Part shown: in pieces, positions 18,844 through 27,334 of the stretch
Numbering within the stretch: position 1 is the stretch's first letter
Layout of the letters: each line of letters opens with the position of its first letter
Assembly (NCBI RefSeq): GCF_016734805.1
Contig: NZ_JAERQG010000001.1
Coordinates: 496,001-560,000 of the forward strand
DNA from: Marivirga atlantica
GTDB taxonomy: Bacteria > Bacteroidota > Bacteroidia > Cytophagales > Cyclobacteriaceae
Direction of reading: 5' to 3'
Length of the DNA stretch: 64,000 bases
The notes under the pieces: model-generated
Seen by the model: only the letters and a program-made list of their open reading frames with translations
The model's database searches: none
Told to the model about the DNA's origin: nothing
Made by a program: the position numbers and the translations under genes

Positions 18844-19047
18844 CTACTCTTCTTCGTCTTTATTTAAGTTAAGATCATCTCGATCTTTCAGTTTTTTATC
18901 TTCAACCTCTTTATTTAAAAAGCTGTTAATTTTATCGATATCAAAACTGGTTTTTATTTCGCCAAATCTGTTAATCTTTACATCGAAACCTTCAAGTTTC
19001 GGATTAACCTTTGGCTTTTTATCTGATTCATCTTTCTCTTTGCTCAT
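18844..19047 (-). CDS. Small charged protein (67 aa) following gltX
   Basis: This 67-residue, very hydrophilic protein (Lys, Asp, Glu) has a central less charged core GFDVKINRFGEIKTSFDID and an acidic end (KDEEE). There is no signal peptide, cysteine or catalytic motif. It starts 6 bases after the glutamyl-tRNA synthetase stop on the same strand and is followed directly by a strong terminator, so it is almost certainly the last gene of the gltX transcript. Composition is normal for the neighbourhood, and the tight spacing supports a real gene. No family recognised and no function proposed. Confidence 0.68.
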   Translation of the reverse strand: MSKEKDESDKKPKVNPKLEGFDVKINRFGEIKTSFDIDKINSFLNKEVEDKKLKDRDDLNLNKDEEE

Positions 19048-19053
19048 GTTAAC

Positions 19054-20592
19054 TTACTCTTGGTCCTTCAGAGTAGTTAACGCCAAACGGATGCGTTCTG
19101 TTATTTCTTCTTTTCCTAAAATCTCAATTATATCCATCAAATCCGGCCCTCCGCCTTCTCCGGTTATAGACACACGCAGAGATTGCATCAATTTACCCAT
19201 GCCCATACCCTCCTGCTCCAAAACATCTGTTAGAGTAGATTTAGCAATATTTGCATCTAAATGATTAACTTTTTCAAGTGCATCGGCATATTTACCCAAT
19301 ACACTTGCCACTTCGGCATTCCATTTTTTTCTGATTACTTTTTCATCATATGAGGCTGGTTTCTGGAAGAAGTACTGTCCTGTCGTCCAGAATTCAGAAA
19401 GAAAAGTAACACGCTCTTTCATGGCATGCACTATTCGCTCTAATTTTTGCTCATCAAAAACCACATTATTTTCGGTTAGTAGCACTTTAAGTTGGCTAGC
19501 TAAGGCTTCATCAGACTTGTTTTTCAAATATTGTTGATTAAACCAGTTCGCTTTTTGGATGTCAAACTTGGCACCTGATTTACCAATTCGTTCAATTGAA
19601 AATGCTTCAATCAGCTCGTCAATACTAAATAATTCCTGTTCACTGCCAGGGTTCCATCCCAGAAATGCAAGGAAGTTTAAAAAGGCATCAGGCAGATAGC
19701 CTTGTTCTTTAAAACCTTCGAGCTGCTCGCCTGACTTAGGATCGTTCCACTGAAGTGGGAAAATAGGGAAACCATGTTTTTCTGCATCACGCTTACTTAG
19801 CTTTCCATTACCATCAGGCTTTAACAGCAATGGTAAGTGAGCAAACTGCGGCATGCTGTCTGCCCAGCCTAAAAATTGATATAATAAAACATGTAGCGGA
19901 GCAGAAGGCAACCATTCTTCGCCTCTAATAACATGGGTTATTCCCATCAAATGATCATCAACCACATTGGCTAAATGGTAAGTTGGCATGCCGTCAGACT
20001 TCATAATGATTTTATCATCCATCTGTGAAGAATGAACCATCACCCAGCCCCTAACCATATCATTCATGCGAACCTCTTCTTTGGTAGGTATTTTTAGTCT
20101 GATCACATAAGGCTCTCCCGCATCAAGTTTCTGCTTCACTTCTTCTTCTGAAAGAGTTAAAGAGTTTTTCATCTGCATACGCGTAATGGCGTTATACTGT
20201 GGCGTATTTACCTTGGCAGCTTTAAGCCTTTCGCGCATGGCTTCTATTTCTTCAGCAGTATCAAAAGCGTAGTAAGCATGACCACTATCAATTAATTGTT
20301 GGGTGTATTTTTGATAATGCTCTTTTCTTTCACTTTGTCTGTAAGGGCCAACTTCTCCTTTATCATTCCAAGGACTTTCATCAGGAGTAATACCTAACCA
20401 TTCTAAAGATTCTTTGATATAATTTTCAGCGCTCTCAACATAACGCGTTTGGTCGGTATCTTCAATTCTTAAAATGAATGTACCGCCTTCTTTCTTTGCG
20501 AAAAGATAGTTGTAAAGTGCAGTTCTAACTCCACCAATATGTAACGCACCTGTTGGGCTTGGTGCAAATCGAACGCGAACTTTATTGCTCAT
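19054..20592 (-). CDS. gltX: Glutamyl-tRNA synthetase
   Basis: This 512-residue class I synthetase charges tRNA-Glu with glutamate in the cytoplasm. The HIGH signature is in PSPTGALHIGGVRTAL near residue 18 and the KMSKS-type loop is KLSKRDAE near 263. The C-terminal half is the all-helical anticodon-binding domain ending NLR-type segments (EEITERIRLALTTL). Length is usual for bacterial GltX. Whether it is discriminating or also charges tRNA-Gln cannot be judged here; no glnS or gatCAB lies in the window. A TAATTTTG -7 box lies 26 bases before the ATG. Confidence 0.96.
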   Translation of the reverse strand: MSNKVRVRFAPSPTGALHIGGVRTALYNYLFAKKEGGTFILRIEDTDQTRYVESAENYIKESLEWLGITPDESPWNDKGEVGPYRQSERKEHYQKYTQQLIDSGHAYYAFDTAEEIEAMRERLKAAKVNTPQYNAITRMQMKNSLTLSEEEVKQKLDAGEPYVIRLKIPTKEEVRMNDMVRGWVMVHSSQMDDKIIMKSDGMPTYHLANVVDDHLMGITHVIRGEEWLPSAPLHVLLYQFLGWADSMPQFAHLPLLLKPDGNGKLSKRDAEKHGFPIFPLQWNDPKSGEQLEGFKEQGYLPDAFLNFLAFLGWNPGSEQELFSIDELIEAFSIERIGKSGAKFDIQKANWFNQQYLKNKSDEALASQLKVLLTENNVVFDEQKLERIVHAMKERVTFLSEFWTTGQYFFQKPASYDEKVIRKKWNAEVASVLGKYADALEKVNHLDANIAKSTLTDVLEQEGMGMGKLMQSLRVSITGEGGGPDLMDIIEILGKEEITERIRLALTTLKDQE

Positions 20593-20617
20593 ACTTACAG
20601 TGTTTTATTTTAGGCTG

Positions 20618-20625
20618 CAAAATTA
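20618..20625 (-). promoter_or_regulatory. Candidate -7 promoter element of gltX
   Basis: The minus strand reads TAATTTTG, an exact fit to TAnnTTTG, with the gltX ATG 26 bases downstream. No good TTG is seen about 20 bases upstream. Confidence 0.45.
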
Positions 20626-20684
20626 ATAATTAAAGTGGGTAAAAAGAGCATCTGTATGAATTCTTCGAAAGAATCAGCCACAGC

Positions 20685-21170
20685 CTAGCAGATTAACTTG
20701 ATCAATTCTTTACGGCTATCAACAATACCTTTTTTAAAGCGGGCAACAACCAGAATATAGCTACACACCTGAACAATTACAGGTACTACCAACCAATAGA
20801 TAGCCTGCTTTTCTATGTAAGCAATAAGAGTTAAGGCCAATAGCAGAAAAAACCAAAAGCCGAAAAACCAATTAACACTTTTAAACAACGAATACTGAAC
20901 AAGAACTCTGCTCCCTTGCTCAAATGGTAATACCTTACCGTTTATTAATGGAAGAAAGTTATCAGGTTTATCCACTACTTTAGAAATAGAAAAACCTTTT
21001 TCTGAAATTAGGCCATTAAAAAGGAATAATTCCTGTTCCTCTCCATCAAGTTTTTGGTTATGAAAGGATTGCTTCTTAACCGGCTTTACTGTGATTTCCA
21101 GCCTTCGGAGTACTTCCGTAGGTGGATATTTGCTGATGAGTTGTTCCTTATATTTTGGCCAATAACCCAC
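20685..21170 (-). CDS. Unknown membrane protein co-translated with ridA
   Basis: This 161-residue protein has a soluble N-terminal part (about 1-100) followed by two membrane helices (about 101-119 and 124-142) and a basic C-terminal tail. The only possible start is a GTG that shares its first G with the ridA stop (TAGTG); no Met occurs later, so translation is probably coupled to ridA. The N-terminal region has beta-rich segments (RRLEITVKPVKKQ) but no motif that I recognise. It may be a membrane partner of the upstream enzyme or simply co-expressed; nothing in the sequence decides this. Confidence 0.7.
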   Translation of the reverse strand: MGYWPKYKEQLISKYPPTEVLRRLEITVKPVKKQSFHNQKLDGEEQELFLFNGLISEKGFSISKVVDKPDNFLPLINGKVLPFEQGSRVLVQYSLFKSVNWFFGFWFFLLLALTLIAYIEKQAIYWLVVPVIVQVCSYILVVARFKKGIVDSRKELIKLIC

Positions 21171-21550
21171 TACTTCACAGCAATACAGCTAATTTCCACA
21201 TTAACATCTTTTGGTAAACGCGCCACCTCAACGGTTTCTCTTGCGGGAGCATTTTCTTTGAAATACTGACCGTATGCCTCGTTTATTGTGGAGAAGTCAT
21301 TCATGTCTTTTACAAAAATACTGCACTTAACCACATTAGCGAAACTCATAGCTGCCTCTTCAAGTATTGCTCCCATGTTTTTCATTACCTGATGAGTCTC
21401 CTCAGTAATGTTTTCATTAATCATTTCACCACTGTGTGCATCTAATGCAATTTGACCACTCACGTAAAGGGTGTCGTTTGCTAAAACTGCTTGATTATAG
21501 GGGCCAATTGGAGCTGGAGCTTCCTTTGTTTCAATGATTCTTTTTGTCAT
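21170..21550 (-). CDS. ridA: RidA-family reactive imine/enamine deaminase
   Basis: This 126-residue protein has the full length of the YjgF/YER057c/UK114 family, which works as a homotrimer. Visible family motifs are IGPYNQAV, the glycine-rich YVSGQIALD, the Arg needed for imine hydrolysis in ARETVEVARLP (about residue 105) and the C-terminal VEISCIAV. RidA hydrolyses 2-aminoacrylate and related enamines released by PLP-dependent threonine/serine dehydratases. Such an enzyme is encoded 2.2 kb away (23715-24665), which fits the known metabolic link. Divergent promoters with the degenerate dehydrogenase gene meet at 21567-21592. Confidence 0.93.
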   Translation of the reverse strand: MTKRIIETKEAPAPIGPYNQAVLANDTLYVSGQIALDAHSGEMINENITEETHQVMKNMGAILEEAAMSFANVVKCSIFVKDMNDFSTINEAYGQYFKENAPARETVEVARLPKDVNVEISCIAVK

Positions 21551-21566
21551 GTCTGTTTTTGTAAAT

Positions 21567-21592
21567 AGTTAATTAACTTTGATTCAAAAGTA
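21567..21592. promoter_or_regulatory. Facing divergent -7 boxes and a palindrome between ridA and the dehydrogenase-like gene
   Basis: TAACTTTG (21574-21581, plus strand) and TACTTTTG (21592-21585, minus strand) are both exact TAnnTTTG matches. Because they point at each other the two transcripts would overlap. AGTTAATTAACT (21567-21578) is a perfect 12-base palindrome overlapping the plus-strand box. No -33 TTG at the ideal distance is seen on either strand. Mutual interference or a shared regulator is inferred. Confidence 0.45.
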
Positions 21593-21599
21593 ATAAAAT

Positions 21600-22268
21600 A
21601 TGAACATTCTGATTGTAGGCTCAGCCGAAAACTATAATGAAGCATCAAACCGATTGAAGGACCATAAACTTCACCATGTAGAAGACTTATCTGCAATTGA
21701 TGAAGACCTTTTTTTTAGTATTGAACTAGTTTTCGATTTTATTTCACATGAAACGCCAGAGAGCCTTTCATTCTATGAACAAAACCCTGAACTGATAGTT
21801 TTTCTCAACTCAGTTATGAGTACTTTCTCAGAGATCATGCTTTACGCTGATCCTGTAAAAAATCAAGTATATGGTTTCAATGGCTTGCCAACATTCTTTG
21901 ATAGGCCAATTTTGGAATGCACTGTTCCGACTGGTGGAAAAAAGCAATCACTAAAAGAAGTGATGAATAAACTAGGCTGGGATTTTGAAGTAGTAGAGGA
22001 TAGAGTTGCTATGGCAACACCTCGAATCATTTGTATGATTATCAATGAAGCCTTTTATACAGTTCAAGAAGGCACGGCTTCTAAAGAGGACATCGACCAA
22101 GGAATGAAACTCGGAACGAACTATCCGTTTGGACCTTTTGAGTGGGCCGATAAAATAGGTATTGAAAATGTGTTTGAGATACTCAACAACATTTACGAAG
22201 ATACCAGAGAAGAGCGTTATAAAATATGTCCTCTTCTAAAGAAAGAGTATCTGCAATCTTTAAATTAG
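21600..22268 (+). CDS. Degenerate 3-hydroxyacyl-CoA dehydrogenase homologue
   Basis: This 222-residue protein has a C-terminal half (about 140-215) with the clear 3HCDH C-terminal helical domain (TPRIICMIINEAFY, then GTNYPFGPFEWADKIG). The N-terminal half should be the NAD-binding Rossmann domain but begins MNILIVGSAENYNEA, without the GxGxxG loop. The catalytic His-containing segment (usually HFFNP) reads GLPTFFDRP, with no His. It is therefore shorter than normal 3-hydroxyacyl-CoA dehydrogenases (about 280-310) and probably not active as one. It lies 23 bases before glutamate dehydrogenase and is likely co-transcribed with it. A CoA-ester-binding or regulatory role is possible (inference). 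Confidence 0.75.
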   Translation: MNILIVGSAENYNEASNRLKDHKLHHVEDLSAIDEDLFFSIELVFDFISHETPESLSFYEQNPELIVFLNSVMSTFSEIMLYADPVKNQVYGFNGLPTFFDRPILECTVPTGGKKQSLKEVMNKLGWDFEVVEDRVAMATPRIICMIINEAFYTVQEGTASKEDIDQGMKLGTNYPFGPFEWADKIGIENVFEILNNIYEDTREERYKICPLLKKEYLQSLN

Positions 22269-22291
22269 AACTTTAACATCAACACAATTAT

Positions 22292-23710
22292 ATGTCACAG
22301 GAAAAAGAATATAGCTTATTTGAAGAGGTTAGTAGTTTCATAGACGAAGCAGCAGCCCACATGGATTTACATCCAGGATTGGTTGATCAAATCAAGCAAT
22401 GTAATAGTATTTATAAGTTTAACTTTCCTGTGCGAAAGCAGGATGGCTCTTATGAAGTAATTAAGGGTTATCGCGTGCAGCATTCACATCATAAATTACC
22501 TGTAAAAGGTGGTATCAGATATAGCGAGTTGGTAAATGAGCAAGAGGTAATGGGGTTGGCTGCGCTTATGACTTTTAAGTGTGCTATGGTTAACATTCCT
22601 TTCGGAGGAGCCAAGGGCGGTGTAAACATTAATCCAAAAGATTATAGTGTTGATCAGCTGGAGAGAATAACCAGGCGTTATACTTCTGAACTTATTAAGA
22701 AAAAGTTTATTGGTCCTGCTATTGATGTTCCAGCTCCAGATTATGGAACAGGTGCCAGGGAAATGGCGTGGATCGTTGATACCTACGAAGCGTTTAACCC
22801 AGAAACTATTAATGCAAAGGGTGCTGTAACGGGTAAGCCGCTTTCTCAACATGGTATTGAAGGAAGAACAGAGGCAACGGGCTTAGGCGTTTTCTTTGGT
22901 ATTAGAGAGGCCTTAAGTGTTGAAGAAGATATGAAAGAGTTGGGTTTAACCACAGGAACGAAAGGTAAAAGAATTATCGTTCAGGGCTTTGGTAATGTAG
23001 GGTATTATTCAGCGCTTTATTTGCATCAGTCAGGGGCAAAAGTTGTGGGTGTAGCTGAGTACAATGGTGGTATATTCGATGAAAACGGCTTAGATATTGA
23101 GGCGCTTAAGAAACATCAAAATGAACACGGTACTTTAAAGGACTTCAAAAATGGGAAGTTTGTGGAAAACTCATTAGAACTTTTAGCTTACGAATGTGAT
23201 GTACTTGTACCTGCTGCTTTAGAAAATCAGATAACTATTGATAATGTAGCTGGTATAAAGGCTAAAATAGTTGCCGAAGCTGCAAACGGCCCTGTTACTA
23301 AAGATGCTGAAAAGGAATTACTTAAAAAGAATGTGATGATTATCCCTGATATGTATTTGAATGCAGGGGGTGTTACTGTTTCTTACTTTGAGTGGCTGAA
23401 AAACCTATCAAGAGTCTCTTTCGGTAAATTGGAGAAACGGTATGAGATGGAAAAATATAAGCTGTTACTGGATAGTATAGAGAATGCTACTGGTGATACT
23501 TTCAGTGATGAAGAGCATCAAAAAATTGTTAAAGGAGCGAGTGAGCGAGACCTTGTAAATTCAGGTTTGGAGGAAACTATGGTAAACGCCTATCATGAGC
23601 TAAATGCCAAACGAAAAGAAAAAGGCATTAAAAGCTTAAGAACCGCTGCCTTTATTTTGGCAATGGATAGAATTGCTATTAGCTATATGGATTTGGGTAT
23701 ATTCCCTTAA
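22292..23710 (+). CDS. gdhA: Glu/Leu/Phe/Val dehydrogenase (glutamate dehydrogenase)
   Basis: This 472-residue enzyme is at the long end for the hexameric type. The substrate domain carries PVKGGIRYSELV, the catalytic-lysine segment PFGGAKGGVN and the catalytic Asp in DVPAPDYGTG. The Rossmann domain has VQGFGNVGYYSA (about 228-240). Later come AAANGPVT-type residues binding substrate. It interconverts glutamate with 2-oxoglutarate and ammonia; cofactor choice is not decided by what I can see. Together with gltBD upstream it gives both routes of glutamate metabolism in one region. It ends 4 bases before the convergent dehydratase stop, without a visible terminator. Confidence 0.93.
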   Translation: MSQEKEYSLFEEVSSFIDEAAAHMDLHPGLVDQIKQCNSIYKFNFPVRKQDGSYEVIKGYRVQHSHHKLPVKGGIRYSELVNEQEVMGLAALMTFKCAMVNIPFGGAKGGVNINPKDYSVDQLERITRRYTSELIKKKFIGPAIDVPAPDYGTGAREMAWIVDTYEAFNPETINAKGAVTGKPLSQHGIEGRTEATGLGVFFGIREALSVEEDMKELGLTTGTKGKRIIVQGFGNVGYYSALYLHQSGAKVVGVAEYNGGIFDENGLDIEALKKHQNEHGTLKDFKNGKFVENSLELLAYECDVLVPAALENQITIDNVAGIKAKIVAEAANGPVTKDAEKELLKKNVMIIPDMYLNAGGVTVSYFEWLKNLSRVSFGKLEKRYEMEKYKLLLDSIENATGDTFSDEEHQKIVKGASERDLVNSGLEETMVNAYHELNAKRKEKGIKSLRTAAFILAMDRIAISYMDLGIFP

Positions 23711-23714
23711 TCTG

Positions 23715-24665
23715 TTAAAAGGGCAATTTTTCCAGATCAACATTTCCACCACATAAAACTAAGCCAACTTTCTTTTTCTGGAAGTTGGCTTTTTCTTTTA
23801 TTAGAGCGGCCAAAGGAACAGCAGCTGAGGGCTCTATTACTTGCTTTAAATAAGTGAAAATTAACTTCATAGCATCAACAATCTCTTGCTCTGAAACGGT
23901 AATAATATCATTAACCCCCTTCATTATAATAGGATAAGTTAGGTCACCTAATGATGTTTTTAAACCATCTGCAATTGTATCAGGATTCTTAGATGGAATA
24001 AACGAACCAGCTTTTAGAGACTGGTAAGCATCATCAGCTTGCTCTGGCTCTGCTCCGATCACAGTTGTGTTAGGGCTAAAATATTCAGCACTGAGAATGG
24101 AGCCTGAAATTAAACCACCACCACCAATAGGAATGAAGGCGGCATCTAGTTTGTCTATTTCCTCTACCAATTCTTTCATCATGGTTGCCTGGCCGGCAAT
24201 GATGTCATAACTGTTATAAGGCAGGATAAACATGGCACCAGTCTTATTTACAATATTTTTTAAGGTTGTTTCTCGAGCTTCCAATGTAGGTTGGCAGAAA
24301 GTAATGTGGGCACCATAACCCTCAACTGCTTGTACTTTTACCTTTGGAGCATTTTCAGGCATAACTATGTGAGCTGTTAACCCTTGATTTTTAGCGGCAA
24401 GTGCGAGAGCCTGAGCATGATTCCCCGATGAGTGAGTCGCAACACCATTTTTTAATGATTCCTTATTTAACAGTATAGCATTCGTGGCCCCCCTGATTTT
24501 AAAACTTCCGCCTTTCTGCAGGTTTTCAGCTTTAAAAAACATCTTTACACCAAAAAGCTTGTTGAGTTTTTGAGAGGTCAGTACAGGTGTAAAGTGAACA
24601 AAATTTCTAATTCTTTGATGAGCGGCAATAATTTCTGACTTACTGGGGACCTCTTGTAGGTGCAT
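23715..24665 (-). CDS. Threonine/serine dehydratase-type PLP enzyme
   Basis: This 316-residue fold-type II PLP enzyme has the Schiff-base lysine K56 in KGGSFKIRGA, the substrate-binding HSSGNHAQALA (about 80-90) and the phosphate-binding glycine loop PIGGGGLISG (about 177-186). It has no C-terminal ACT regulatory domain, so it resembles catabolic threonine deaminase, serine racemase or L-threo-3-hydroxyaspartate dehydratase rather than biosynthetic IlvA. The expected reaction is dehydration of threonine or serine to 2-oxobutyrate or pyruvate through an enamine, the species that RidA (21170-21550) hydrolyses. Exact substrate not decidable. Confidence 0.88.
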   Translation of the reverse strand: MHLQEVPSKSEIIAAHQRIRNFVHFTPVLTSQKLNKLFGVKMFFKAENLQKGGSFKIRGATNAILLNKESLKNGVATHSSGNHAQALALAAKNQGLTAHIVMPENAPKVKVQAVEGYGAHITFCQPTLEARETTLKNIVNKTGAMFILPYNSYDIIAGQATMMKELVEEIDKLDAAFIPIGGGGLISGSILSAEYFSPNTTVIGAEPEQADDAYQSLKAGSFIPSKNPDTIADGLKTSLGDLTYPIIMKGVNDIITVSEQEIVDAMKLIFTYLKQVIEPSAAVPLAALIKEKANFQKKKVGLVLCGGNVDLEKLPF

Positions 24666-24745
24666 AATATTAATTTTATGTTAAATTGATTTTTTAAATT
24701 CTAACTATGAACCAACTAATTCCGTTTTCTAAACAAACTATAAGA

Positions 24746-25960
24746 ATGAATACTTCAAATTATAAATTAATTTTAGGCTTATTTTTAAGTCTACTCCTTT
24801 TTTCATGTGATCAAGAAGATGTAAACAATGAACCTTCATTTGATTATGTTGTAAGTTACGAATTTGTTGAAACTGTAACTGAAGAGGAAATCGAAGCAAG
24901 ATTCGGTAACGATCCTTTAGTGGTTGATATAATAAACTTTGATGTTGATGCCTACACATTGACCTATAATACTATGAACTATGACAATAGTATGGTGGAG
25001 GCTTCTGGTTTAGTGCTTATTCCGAAGGTATCGGGGAAAGTAAAACTTACGAGTTTTCAGCATAGTACTTTAGCAAAAGATCCTGATCCTCAAATTGATC
25101 AGGAAAATAGAGCACCATCATACCTATCACCAGACAATGCAGAAGTATATCTTTCAGCTTTTCTTTACGCCTCAAACGGATACCTCATTTCAGCTGCAGA
25201 TTATATTGGCTATGGAAGTACTAAGGAACTTTTTCACCCATATGAGCATGCACAAACAGCAGCTACTACCTCTTTCGACATGTTGAGAGCAGCAAAGGAA
25301 CTAGGAACTTTTTTAGAAGTAGAAATGGTTTCTAAAACTTATTTAATGGGATATAGTCAGGGAGGAAACTCGACTATGGCTCTACATAAGTACATGGAAG
25401 AAAACAATTTAACAGAAGAGTTTCCTATAGCTAAAAGCGCTATGGGTGCTGGAGCCTATCATAAATCAGCAGTAGGTAATTATATTTTTAACTTTGAAGG
25501 AGATTTAGGCTTTCCTATTAGCTTATACCTATGGGTAATGGACAGTTATGATAAGGTTTACCCAGAGCTTCAAAATGGATTATCATATTATTTAAAAGAG
25601 CCCTATGCAACTGAGGTAATTGAAAATGGTTATTTTGCCATTAGTAGCTCTAATCCTCAAACTGTTTTCACGGATCAATTCATAAACGACATCAATAACC
25701 CATCAAGCGCATTCAGTCAGGCATTGGCTGATAATAACATTCATAATTGGCGAGCTGAAGCACCTATAAAGCTATATCATCACATTGATGATGAGTTGGT
25801 TCCATACTTTAACTCTGAGGACGCATTAGCAGCTATGAATGCTATGGGAAGCACAGATGTTACTTTGGAGACTTACAACTTCACAACAATTGACGGGAAT
25901 GTACATGGTACTGCCGGAGCCCGTTATTTCCAAGATGTCTTATTAGGCTTTTTTAGATAA
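24746..25960 (+). CDS. Alpha/beta-hydrolase (lipase/esterase-like) lipoprotein
   Basis: I place the start at the ATG at 24746, giving a compact lipoprotein signal peptide (MNTSNYKLILGLFLSLLLFSC, lipobox LFSC); an in-frame ATG at 24707 would add 13 residues. The mature enzyme of about 384 residues has the alpha/beta-hydrolase fold. The nucleophile elbow is GYSQG (near residue 210 of the long form), a DDELV segment near 350 gives the likely acid, and VHGTAG near the end gives the likely His. It resembles secretory lipases/PHB-depolymerase-like esterases. Surface or periplasmic lipid or ester hydrolysis is inferred; the substrate is unknown. A receiver-domain gene follows 20 bases later. Confidence 0.82.
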   Translation: MNTSNYKLILGLFLSLLLFSCDQEDVNNEPSFDYVVSYEFVETVTEEEIEARFGNDPLVVDIINFDVDAYTLTYNTMNYDNSMVEASGLVLIPKVSGKVKLTSFQHSTLAKDPDPQIDQENRAPSYLSPDNAEVYLSAFLYASNGYLISAADYIGYGSTKELFHPYEHAQTAATTSFDMLRAAKELGTFLEVEMVSKTYLMGYSQGGNSTMALHKYMEENNLTEEFPIAKSAMGAGAYHKSAVGNYIFNFEGDLGFPISLYLWVMDSYDKVYPELQNGLSYYLKEPYATEVIENGYFAISSSNPQTVFTDQFINDINNPSSAFSQALADNNIHNWRAEAPIKLYHHIDDELVPYFNSEDALAAMNAMGSTDVTLETYNFTTIDGNVHGTAGARYFQDVLLGFFR

Positions 25961-25980
25961 AATTATTGTAAATCATATCA

Positions 25981-26400
25981 ATGGGCATAGATACTCTAAT
26001 TGTAGATGATGATGAAATGACAGTATTTCTTCATCAGGTTTTTGTTAAAGAAAATAACTTTAATGACAATTCTAAAACCTTTTATAACGGAAAAGAGGCC
26101 TTAGAATATCTTGATGAAAACCATCATGAAAAGCAAAATGAGTATTGTATTTTGCTTGATCTTAATATGCCCGTATTTGATGGTTGGGACTTCCTGAAAG
26201 GTATACAAGAAAAGGGTTATAAGGATAAGGTCAAGGTGGTAATATTAACCTCATCGGTTAACGAGCTTGACAGACAAAAAGCTAATGGTTATCCGCAGGT
26301 TGTGGCCTTTCTGGAAAAACCTCTAAATGATGAAAAGATCAATAACTTAAAGGTTTTGGAGCCATTCAAAGCATATTTTGACAATAAAGAGGAGGTATAA
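25981..26400 (+). CDS. Stand-alone receiver domain (CheY-like response regulator)
   Basis: This 139-residue protein consists of one receiver domain: acidic pocket D9/D10/D11 in VDDDEMTV, phospho-acceptor D60 in LLDLNMP, T90 in ILTSSVN and K113 in LEKPL. No output domain. It resembles the numerous short response regulators of Cytophagales, thought to relay phosphate or bind other proteins. No kinase gene is adjacent. It may be co-transcribed with the hydrolase gene 20 bases upstream. Its stop lies one base from the convergent BrkB gene, with no room for a terminator. Confidence 0.92.
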   Translation: MGIDTLIVDDDEMTVFLHQVFVKENNFNDNSKTFYNGKEALEYLDENHHEKQNEYCILLDLNMPVFDGWDFLKGIQEKGYKDKVKVVILTSSVNELDRQKANGYPQVVAFLEKPLNDEKINNLKVLEPFKAYFDNKEEV

Positions 26401-26401
26401 A

Positions 26402-27310
26402 TTACCTCTCTCTTTCTACTTCTTCTAATTTGATAGCAACAGCATTACTGTTGGGTAAAATAGTTCTCCCCATATGTTTGGCATGAACATAAGTAATTTG
26501 TGCTCCGAGTAATAAGATAATTATAGAATAGTACACCCAGGTTAACAACAGTACTAGAGAACCAGCTGCTCCATAGGTGTCGTTTAAATTAGAGGTTCCT
26601 AAATAATAACCGATACCAAACTTACCGGCTACAAATAATAATGTAGTTATAAAGGCTCCTATCCATACATCTCGCCACTTTAGTGTAGCATCAGGAAGCA
26701 CTTTATAAATGACCGCAAATATCAACAGAATTAAAGAAATAGAGATAAGTAGATTAATAGATTGAGCTAGAAAATATATGGAGTCAGGCAGAACTGTAAA
26801 TACCTTGTCGTGCAGAACGGTAATCAGTGTGTCTGCCAACAATGAAACTAAAATTAAAAAGCCTAATGACACTACCATAGCCAGTGACAACAACCGATTA
26901 AGTATAAATTTTATAGCTTCTTTTTTTGGCTTAGGTTTAATCCGCCAAATATAATTTAAGCTATCCTGCAAAGAAACAAATACTGTAGTAGCACTAAATA
27001 TTAAGGTACCAATACCCACAGCCTTTAAAAATATCCCAGCATCCGAAATATAAGCTTGCCCCATCAGATCTTCTATTTGTTTTGCACTGGCATCACCCAT
27101 CAATAATTTAATTTGGGTGATTAGCTGTTCGCGCACAACAGTGTCTTCGTAAAAGTAACTGGCTACTGTTATGGATATGATAGCCATACCCGGAAGAGAA
27201 AAGATGGTGAAAAACGCAGTGGCTGCACCATGTTTCCAAGGGTTATCCTGAAAAAATCTGGAAACGGCTCCTTTAAAAATTTGAAACCATTTTTTGAAAA
27301 AGTATTTCAT
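26402..27310 (-). CDS. YihY/BrkB-family inner-membrane protein
   Basis: This 302-residue polytopic protein has about six membrane helices. Family features include the start region with RFFQDNPWKHGAATAFFTIFSLPG, the LYxxxP-type soluble loops and the late GAAGSLVLLLTWVYYS segment that is diagnostic of BrkB. The family was once annotated as ribonuclease BN, which is wrong; its transport or envelope function is unresolved. It follows the MtfA-like peptidase gene by 24 bases on the same strand and may share a message with the GH15 gene further upstream. Confidence 0.9.
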   Translation of the reverse strand: MKYFFKKWFQIFKGAVSRFFQDNPWKHGAATAFFTIFSLPGMAIISITVASYFYEDTVVREQLITQIKLLMGDASAKQIEDLMGQAYISDAGIFLKAVGIGTLIFSATTVFVSLQDSLNYIWRIKPKPKKEAIKFILNRLLSLAMVVSLGFLILVSLLADTLITVLHDKVFTVLPDSIYFLAQSINLLISISLILLIFAVIYKVLPDATLKWRDVWIGAFITTLLFVAGKFGIGYYLGTSNLNDTYGAAGSLVLLLTWVYYSIIILLLGAQITYVHAKHMGRTILPNSNAVAIKLEEVERER

Positions 27311-27334
27311 TTATTTGTCGCTAATGCTTGGTAG

